DNA of 64,000 nt from contig UGUC01000004.1 of assembly GCA_900455155.1 (NCBI GenBank), positions 434,001-498,000 of the forward strand, written 5' to 3'. Under the pieces are notes generated by a model. It made no database searches and had not been told where the DNA came from. It worked only from the letters and a program-made list of their open reading frames with translations. Positions 59,506 through 64,000 of the stretch are shown here, piece by piece; position 1 is the stretch's first letter, and every line of letters begins with the position of its first letter. Made by a program: the position numbers and the translations under genes. The stretch is from Providencia stuartii. Lineage in GTDB: Bacteria > Pseudomonadota > Gammaproteobacteria > Enterobacterales > Enterobacteriaceae.

Positions 59506-60507
59506 ATGCCAAACTGGTGCTCGAACCGACTTGACATCACCTTACACAACGCGGCGGATATGCCGGCTCTTAAACACTGGATATATGCGGATGATGGGAT
59601 ACCCGCCTGGCAGACGGCGATAGCACAAAGTCTGCATTTGTTGCTGGCCGGCTGCGCGGGGATACTGAAACCGGTCAGACCGCTGTCTTTTCCGCCGTTA
59701 CCGGAACTGACTTCATACGGTGCAACCGGGCCTGTTTCCCCGGGAAACACGGCTTTCACGCACTGGGTTGACCTGCTGATGACTGCACCGGATTTGACAC
59801 CGTCATGTTGTCAGCAAATCCATCAGTGGTATCAGATGTGGTTATCTGAAGGCGGGGCGTACCATTCCTGGGACTCGCTGACGGCGACGCAGAAAGCGAG
59901 ACTGTCCCCGTTGTTATCGGGAAGCAGTTTTGACTGGCTTAACCGGTTTACCGGAGAGGATGAGAGCCGGGTGGCGACAGCCTGGGAGGATATTCAGTAC
60001 CTTCGCAGTACCGGAGAAGCCATACCGATGGATATGCGGACTCTGTTACCGACCAGCCTTGCGGCTGAATTACACGGTTTTAACGGCTGTTTATGGAAAA
60101 CACCGGAGGTCATCTGGCGGCAGGCGCGCTGGCAGGCGTTTGCCCCCGGTAACAGTACATATCACCTTTATCAGTGCCGTTATGGTGTGAAATGGCCGAA
60201 CGGCAGTGGTTTTCACTGTATTGATGGCGGGTATGCGACGGAGTTATCCGCAGAGTTTGATACTCCGTGGGGGCCGCCGTCAGCAGCGGTTTTGTGTGCT
60301 CTGTCTGCGCGTTTCCGCTGTCAGGTCCGTCATGTCTATGCCGAAGAAGGCTGTGGTTTCTGCGGATACAGCGAGTATGACCATGGCCGGTTAACCGACC
60401 ATGAATCTGATGAGATTGAGTTCAGTGATGAAGAGAATGAGGACGGTTTCCAGGATGTGACGGGACCGGACTATATTCTTGATTCATTGCCACATTACGG
60501 AGGGTGA
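59506..60507 (+). CDS. Api92/DUF1281-like island protein
   Basis: 333 aa starting MPNWCSNRLDITLHNAADMP, the signature of the Api92/DUF1281 (YubB ferredoxin-like) family found in plasmids, islands and phages. Later parts read FNGCLWKTPEVIWRQARWQA, YELS-type region FDTPWGPPSAAVLCALSARF and EEGCGFCGYSEYDHGRLTDH, and the end is very acidic. The fold may bind nucleic acid or protein; no established function. Its leader is bistable. One 19-bp palindrome (59732-59750) lies inside the gene. Confidence 0.75.
   Translation: MPNWCSNRLDITLHNAADMPALKHWIYADDGIPAWQTAIAQSLHLLLAGCAGILKPVRPLSFPPLPELTSYGATGPVSPGNTAFTHWVDLLMTAPDLTPSCCQQIHQWYQMWLSEGGAYHSWDSLTATQKARLSPLLSGSSFDWLNRFTGEDESRVATAWEDIQYLRSTGEAIPMDMRTLLPTSLAAELHGFNGCLWKTPEVIWRQARWQAFAPGNSTYHLYQCRYGVKWPNGSGFHCIDGGYATELSAEFDTPWGPPSAAVLCALSARFRCQVRHVYAEEGCGFCGYSEYDHGRLTDHESDEIEFSDEENEDGFQDVTGPDYILDSLPHYGG
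59732..59750. repeat. GTTTCC-N3-GGAAAC palindrome inside the DUF1281 gene
   Basis: CTGTTTCCCCGGGAAACAC, matching the sites at 31484, 31520, 57995, 58031 and 61211. It encodes VSPGNT within the protein. Confidence 0.65.
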
Positions 60508-60534
60508 GGTTTCCGTACTGATTTAACTGACTGA

Positions 60535-60563
60535 AAACCCGGTAGTGATACCGGGTTTTTTTT
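60535..60563 (+). terminator. Intrinsic terminator of the cargo block
   Basis: AAACCCGGTA (60535-60544)/TACCGGGTTT (60549-60558), followed by more T. It ends the DUF1281 transcript just before conserved box C. Confidence 0.85.
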
Positions 60564-60572
60564 ATTTTTTTC

Positions 60573-60585
60573 GGAAAAACTAATT
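60573..60585 (+). promoter_or_regulatory. Conserved 13-bp box (copy C)
   Basis: Third exact copy of GGAAAAACTAATT, preceded by a T-tract and C as in copy A, 68 bp before the ATG at 60653. Likely the control region of the small membrane protein, relaxase-like and recombinase genes. Confidence 0.5.
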
Positions 60586-60652
60586 TCGGCTTTTGTTTTA
60601 TTCCCGCATTGTTATCGTGATGCCGTCATTGAATGAGATGGGGGAGAGTGTG

Positions 60653-60979
60653 ATGAGATGTGAATTTGGGCAGGGTGTGAGGGAGTGGGCTCAGGATTTT
60701 TGGAATGAAATTCTGTTTCCTTTTTTTGTCACAGCCGGACTTTTGTTGCCACTGATTCTGGTTGTGGGCGTTTTCCTGGTCTGGGATGAACAGCGCCAGG
60801 CTGAGTGGGGGCGTTATTACCTGACGGAATGTCAGTTGGTGGAAAGAAACAGAAATGCGGGCTTCTGGTCAGGTCGGGAAAATATTCTGCAATGCGGAAT
60901 GACCCGGGAGCATGTGAATGCGGACGCGTATGAAAAGGCCATCCGTGCCTGGCAGCAGAAACAGACAGAGACAGAATAA
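60653..60979 (+). CDS. Small single-pass membrane protein
   Basis: 108 aa from the ATG at 60653 (GGGGAG lies 7 nt upstream; an ATG at 60620 is in frame). One membrane segment near residues 23-43 (FPFFVTAGLLLPLILVVGVF) and a cytoplasmic or periplasmic domain with ECQLVERNRNAGFWSGRENI then LQCGMTREHVNADAYEKAI. Follows box C. Function unknown. Confidence 0.65.
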   Translation: MRCEFGQGVREWAQDFWNEILFPFFVTAGLLLPLILVVGVFLVWDEQRQAEWGRYYLTECQLVERNRNAGFWSGRENILQCGMTREHVNADAYEKAIRAWQQKQTETE

Positions 60980-61155
60980 TAAAAACATTATTCATGTAAT
61001 CTTCTGTTTTGTTGCCGGAATTATTTTTGTGGATGAGTTAACGTAATGAAAATAAGGTGCATTTATTATTTATTCTTATCCTGATATTAAAATAATTTAT
61101 GTTTTATTTAATGTTGCGTTGTTGTTTTTACCGAATTAAAGAGGCAGTAACACCG

Positions 61156-62748
61156 ATGTTACCGTGGTTTCGTAAATCGCTTTCCCGGAAAGCGGAAGAG
61201 AAAACATTGCGTGTTTCCCCGGGAAACACGCAGGAAAGGCCATTATTTATCCGTGACAGTGACGGCTTTTATTTACCGCAGGCAGCTGACGTATTGCTGA
61301 CCACACCGCAGCGGCAAAACTGGTTACAGCAAATCAGCCGGGTGGTAGCGTTACCGGATAACCAGTACCGGGCACTTTGCCTGTCTCCTTTGCAGACGCT
61401 GGCAGAACGACTTCAGTGTGTGCCGGCATCAAAAACCGGGAAATATGCCGGCGAAGGGGGATTGCTGGATTTAACGCTGAATACGACAGCCTGGTGTATG
61501 CGGATGTCCCAGAAAGAGATGCTGCCCCGCGGGCTTCCGTCGGAAGAGCAGAGCCGTCAGTTCAGCGCCTGGAATGTGTGTGTTTTTTATACCGGACTGT
61601 TTTACTGGTTACCGTTAACGGCACAGTTTGAGGGACAACTGAACAGCCTGTCGGCGTGGCAGCCGGGGATGAGTGCGCCCACCGTACCGTATCGTTTTCG
61701 CTTTCATGAGCCGGTGCCGGATATGACGCATTTTCGCCGGACGACGGGGGCCATGATGGCTTTCCGGCTATTACCGGAGAAGGTAATCCACTGGTTGTCG
61801 GGTACACCAAAGGCGCTTCAGGCGTTGTCTGACGTGGTGACCGAGCCGGTAAACGGTGATAATGATTTACAGCGTGTGCTGAATGAGGCTCTGGCTGCGT
61901 TCCCCGCCGGTGCATTGCCGGCATTTTCTTCCGTTGTTTCTATGTCAGCGCCTGATGCTTCGTCTTCAGTGCTATCAGGGCAGCCGGAGAATGATATCGC
62001 GTCATTGGCGCCTGCTGAATTGGCGCAAAAGCCACAACCTGAAACTCCGTCTGTAACATCTGTATTGCCTCCGGAGTCTGTTACTTCAGAAAAAACAGAG
62101 AACGGAATTCACTGCGATATACCGCTAATGGTAGTTGCAGAAGCAGAAGGTGCGGTTGTCCATGGGGCACTTGATTCTGCTGATGAAAAAACTGTCTCAG
62201 ATATGTCTCCTCCGTTATCTGAGGATATGAAATATGCACTTGAATTATCAGGTTTAATGCCGGAAATCTTATCTGATACTCAGACGGGCAATCGTGATGA
62301 GAAGGATGAACAGCGCGAAAACTGTCTGAGTATAAAAAATGAAGGAGAGGCTTTCTGGGCGTGGTTTAAGTCCGGATTATTGGGCGGAAAACTGGCAATA
62401 AATACGCCGGATGCGAAGGTTCACTGTGTCATGGAGTATTTGTTTTGCCAGAGTCCGGCTGTTTTTTATCAGTACATACAGGAGGCGGGTAAAAATCCGG
62501 ATGATATCGGCCATATTATTTCTTCTTTTGAATCCCTTAAATTGCACCGGATTATTCGTCATGATACCCGACAAACAGGGCATTTCAGGGCTCGAATTTA
62601 TGGTGAAAAACTGAATCCGCTGAGTGATAACAAAACATTAATTACGTTATCCCATAAAAAAATCAATGGTTACATGATTAAAGGACGTCAGATTTTTGGC
62701 ATGAATATGCCGGAGGAATCATTGTTTATTCGTATTGTCGGAAGTTAA
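61156..62748 (+). CDS. TraI_2-type relaxase homologue lacking metal-binding residues
   Basis: 530 aa. The N-terminal part aligns with MobH/TraI_2 relaxases (QCVPASKTGKYAGEGGLLDL; MLPRGLPSEEQSRQFSAWNV; VPYRFRFHEP), and the C-terminal part is a TraI_2_C winged-helix region (FWAWFKSGLLGGKLAINTP, KVHCVMEYLFCQSPAVFYQY). But where family members have PASEAHHH...GGLLxH and a following HD, this protein has PASKTGKY, GGLLDL and FYTG, so the HD-type metal ligands are missing. A 200-residue acidic, low-complexity linker joins the parts. Probably a DNA- or protein-binding paralogue, not a nickase. An ATG at 61099 is possible. A 19-bp palindrome sits at 61211-61229. The gene precedes a recombinase, as relaxase genes do in related ICEs. 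Confidence 0.72.
   Translation: MLPWFRKSLSRKAEEKTLRVSPGNTQERPLFIRDSDGFYLPQAADVLLTTPQRQNWLQQISRVVALPDNQYRALCLSPLQTLAERLQCVPASKTGKYAGEGGLLDLTLNTTAWCMRMSQKEMLPRGLPSEEQSRQFSAWNVCVFYTGLFYWLPLTAQFEGQLNSLSAWQPGMSAPTVPYRFRFHEPVPDMTHFRRTTGAMMAFRLLPEKVIHWLSGTPKALQALSDVVTEPVNGDNDLQRVLNEALAAFPAGALPAFSSVVSMSAPDASSSVLSGQPENDIASLAPAELAQKPQPETPSVTSVLPPESVTSEKTENGIHCDIPLMVVAEAEGAVVHGALDSADEKTVSDMSPPLSEDMKYALELSGLMPEILSDTQTGNRDEKDEQRENCLSIKNEGEAFWAWFKSGLLGGKLAINTPDAKVHCVMEYLFCQSPAVFYQYIQEAGKNPDDIGHIISSFESLKLHRIIRHDTRQTGHFRARIYGEKLNPLSDNKTLITLSHKKINGYMIKGRQIFGMNMPEESLFIRIVGS
61211..61229. repeat. GTTTCC-N3-GGAAAC palindrome inside the relaxase-like gene
   Basis: GTGTTTCCCCGGGAAACAC, a palindrome except for its central bases. 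It encodes RVSPGNT near the protein start. Confidence 0.65.
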
Positions 62749-62763
62749 AAGCAGGAGGTGTTT

Positions 62764-63834
62764 ATGAAAGATAATCACAGTTCTGATGAACATCAGCAGA
62801 AAGTGGATGTATGGGAGCAAATGCTGAGTAATTACTTTTACAATAAAGTATTACGGCCGGATACGGAGAAAACATACCGTAAGATGGTACGTCTTTTTCT
62901 GCGTTATTGCGGAGTTTGTGAAAATGCGTTACCGCTACCGGATGAAGTGACACATGAGCATGTGCTGAGATGGCGAAGAAATGAGCTGAATATTCAGAAA
63001 GTCCGGGAACGGACATGGAACACAAAAACCAGGCATATGCAGTCTCTGTATAATTATTGGATCAAAAAAGGGATTGTTTCACTTAAAGAAAACCCGTTCT
63101 CAGAAACACAAATTGAACCGGGTGAAAAACAGAAAAAAGTCTATACACAATCACAACTGAGAACGATTTATCGTATTCTGGAACAATTTCAGCAACAGGA
63201 AAATATGCTGCCACCTGATCAGGCTCACTTTCAGGCATGTGCGGTTTATCCCACTCGATTCTGGTTTGCTGTGCTGGAAACGCTGAGGCTGACGGCTATT
63301 CGTTTTAACCAGCTGATTAACCTGCATATTGGTGATCTGGATTTTGAGGAGTGTACGATCACATTGCGCAGTGAAAGCAGTAAAAATCACCGGGAATATC
63401 AGATTGCTTTTGTTCAGCCACTACGTTGTTTACTGGCGCCCTTGGTTGAGGAAATGCGTTGTCACGGGGCGGATAAAAACGATATTTTGTTTGATGTTCA
63501 TCGTCTTTATCATAAACGACTATCCCGCTCTGAAACTCCACTCAGTCAGACGATACGTTCTTTTTTCCGTCGTTTATCAAAGGAATGTGGATTTCATGTC
63601 AGTCCCCATCGTTTCAGACATACACTGGCGACGACATTAATGAAACATCCTGAACGTAATATGCAATTGACGAAACAGATGTTAGGACACCGTAGTCTCT
63701 CTTCAACTATGGAATATATTGCTCTGGATGCATACAGTACAGTCAGGATCTTGGAGAATGAGTTAGGTGAGTTTTTAACAATGGGATTAGGTGGTGAACT
63801 TACAAGGCTAGCATCAAAAAGACAGAGGATGTGA
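62764..63834 (+). CDS. XerC/D-like tyrosine recombinase
   Basis: 356 aa. SAM-like N-terminal domain (RPDTEKTYRKMVRLFLRYCG, RRNELNIQKVRERTWNTKTR) and catalytic domain with the first arginine in LETLRLTAIRFNQLINL near residue 180, HRFRHTLATTL (HxxR) near 285, LGHRS and the tyrosine nucleophile in STMEYIALDAY. Perfect GGAGG 5 nt before the ATG at 62764. It follows the relaxase-like gene, the arrangement seen at one end of several GI-type ICEs. It may assist excision or resolve element multimers; the main integrase need not be this one. Confidence 0.85.
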   Translation: MKDNHSSDEHQQKVDVWEQMLSNYFYNKVLRPDTEKTYRKMVRLFLRYCGVCENALPLPDEVTHEHVLRWRRNELNIQKVRERTWNTKTRHMQSLYNYWIKKGIVSLKENPFSETQIEPGEKQKKVYTQSQLRTIYRILEQFQQQENMLPPDQAHFQACAVYPTRFWFAVLETLRLTAIRFNQLINLHIGDLDFEECTITLRSESSKNHREYQIAFVQPLRCLLAPLVEEMRCHGADKNDILFDVHRLYHKRLSRSETPLSQTIRSFFRRLSKECGFHVSPHRFRHTLATTLMKHPERNMQLTKQMLGHRSLSSTMEYIALDAYSTVRILENELGEFLTMGLGGELTRLASKRQRM

Positions 63835-63851
63835 TATAAATAAAAAATATT

Positions 63852-63885
63852 TACACAAAGTTGACTATTTTATCAACTTTGTGTA
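63852..63885. terminator. Long inverted repeat after the recombinase
   Basis: TACACAAAGTTGA (63852-63864)/TCAACTTTGTGTA (63873-63885), 13 perfect pairs with an AT-rich loop, 18 bp after the stop codon. A second stem AAGGGTGTT (63905-63913)/AACACCCTT (63921-63929) follows. Terminator or recombination-site arms. Confidence 0.6.
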
Positions 63886-63963
63886 TAAGCTGGATTTGAT
63901 TGAGAAGGGTGTTCTAGGAAAACACCCTTACTTGATAAATCATTGTCAACCACGTGAGAAGTC

Positions 63964-64000
63964 ATGAGCGTGATTACAACTGAAATTCAAGTTTTAACCG
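63964..64000 (+). CDS. Possible start of a gene running off the right edge
   Basis: ATG at 63964 opens MSVITTEIQVLT with a GTGAGAAG sequence 4-11 nt upstream. Only 12 codons are visible, so this is a guess. Confidence 0.25.
   Translation, partial: MSVITTEIQVLT

Noticed and set aside
59732..61229. Palindromes inside the DUF1281 and relaxase-like genes as mere coding coincidence (VSPGNT)
   Set aside because: I rejected the coincidence reading because the same 19-bp palindrome also occurs in two intergenic places with fixed spacing; codon need alone would not give that.
63852..63929. ICE right end (attR)
   Set aside because: Strong inverted repeats are present, but no tRNA gene or matching direct repeat is seen in the window, so an attachment site cannot be supported.

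Overview
The window looks like most of an integrative and conjugative element (ICE) from a Morganellaceae host (Proteus, Providencia or Morganella). It joins an nrpXYRSUTABG-type nonribosomal siderophore operon, the trimeric autotransporter gene taaP, and a GI-type (PFGI-1/ICEHin1056-like) type IV secretion system (T4SS). That combination is what is described for ICEPm1 of Proteus mirabilis. The siderophore cargo is AT-rich like a Proteus chromosome; the conjugation backbone is visibly GC-rich, so the window is a mosaic.

Layout. 1-1.2 kb: the start of an AlpA-family regulator running off the left edge, and a decayed neighbour gene. 1.4-25 kb, minus strand: a nine-gene operon read nrpX, Y, R, S, U, T, A, B, G, encoding an exporter-like MFS protein, a methyltransferase, HMWP2-like and HMWP1-like megasynthases, a thiazolinyl imide reductase, a thioesterase, two ABC importer half-transporters and a phosphopantetheinyl transferase. 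It is divergent from a FyuA-like TonB receptor (25.1-27.1 kb) across an intergenic region holding a Fur-like palindrome. 27.1-27.8 kb: a disabled IS200/IS605 insertion. 27.8-50.7 kb: the transfer genes in the usual GI-T4SS order (PilL, TIGR03759, transglycosylase, TIGR03765, TraD, TIGR03747, RAQPRD, 03758, 03745, 03750, 03746, 03749, 03752, 03751, ATPase, 03757, 03756, 03755, TraG). A divergent DUF2913 gene and taaP are inserted in it. 50.7-60.5 kb: DUF3742-like gene, an origin-like island, an Integrase_1-type recombinase and an SGNH hydrolase between two near-identical hairpin-array repeats, then small cargo genes including ArdC and an Api92/DUF1281 protein. 60.6-63.8 kb: a small membrane protein, a TraI_2-type relaxase homologue lacking its metal-binding residues, and a XerC/D-like recombinase.

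How it works together. The nrp operon should make, load, release, export and re-import a yersiniabactin-like chelator. Its synthetase begins with an aryl carrier domain, but no salicylate synthase, salicylate-AMP ligase or AraC-type YbtA regulator is in the window. The tra genes build the conjugation machine, and the ArdC region protects and maintains the element in a recipient.

Three features are not explained by ordinary gene content. First, two ~220-bp hairpin arrays, each starting just after a putative promoter. Second, structured leaders (ribosome-binding-site-trapping stems, terminator-like stems and one bistable switch) in front of most small cargo genes from 54.9 to 59.5 kb. Third, a 19-bp palindrome built on GTTTCC-N3-GGAAAC, spaced exactly 36 bp at two intergenic loci.

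Caution on quality: by my reading about 35 reading-frame breaks occur, nearly all single-base insertions and mostly in homopolymer runs. I treat most interrupted genes as probably intact in the organism and give the coordinates of the reconstructed gene.
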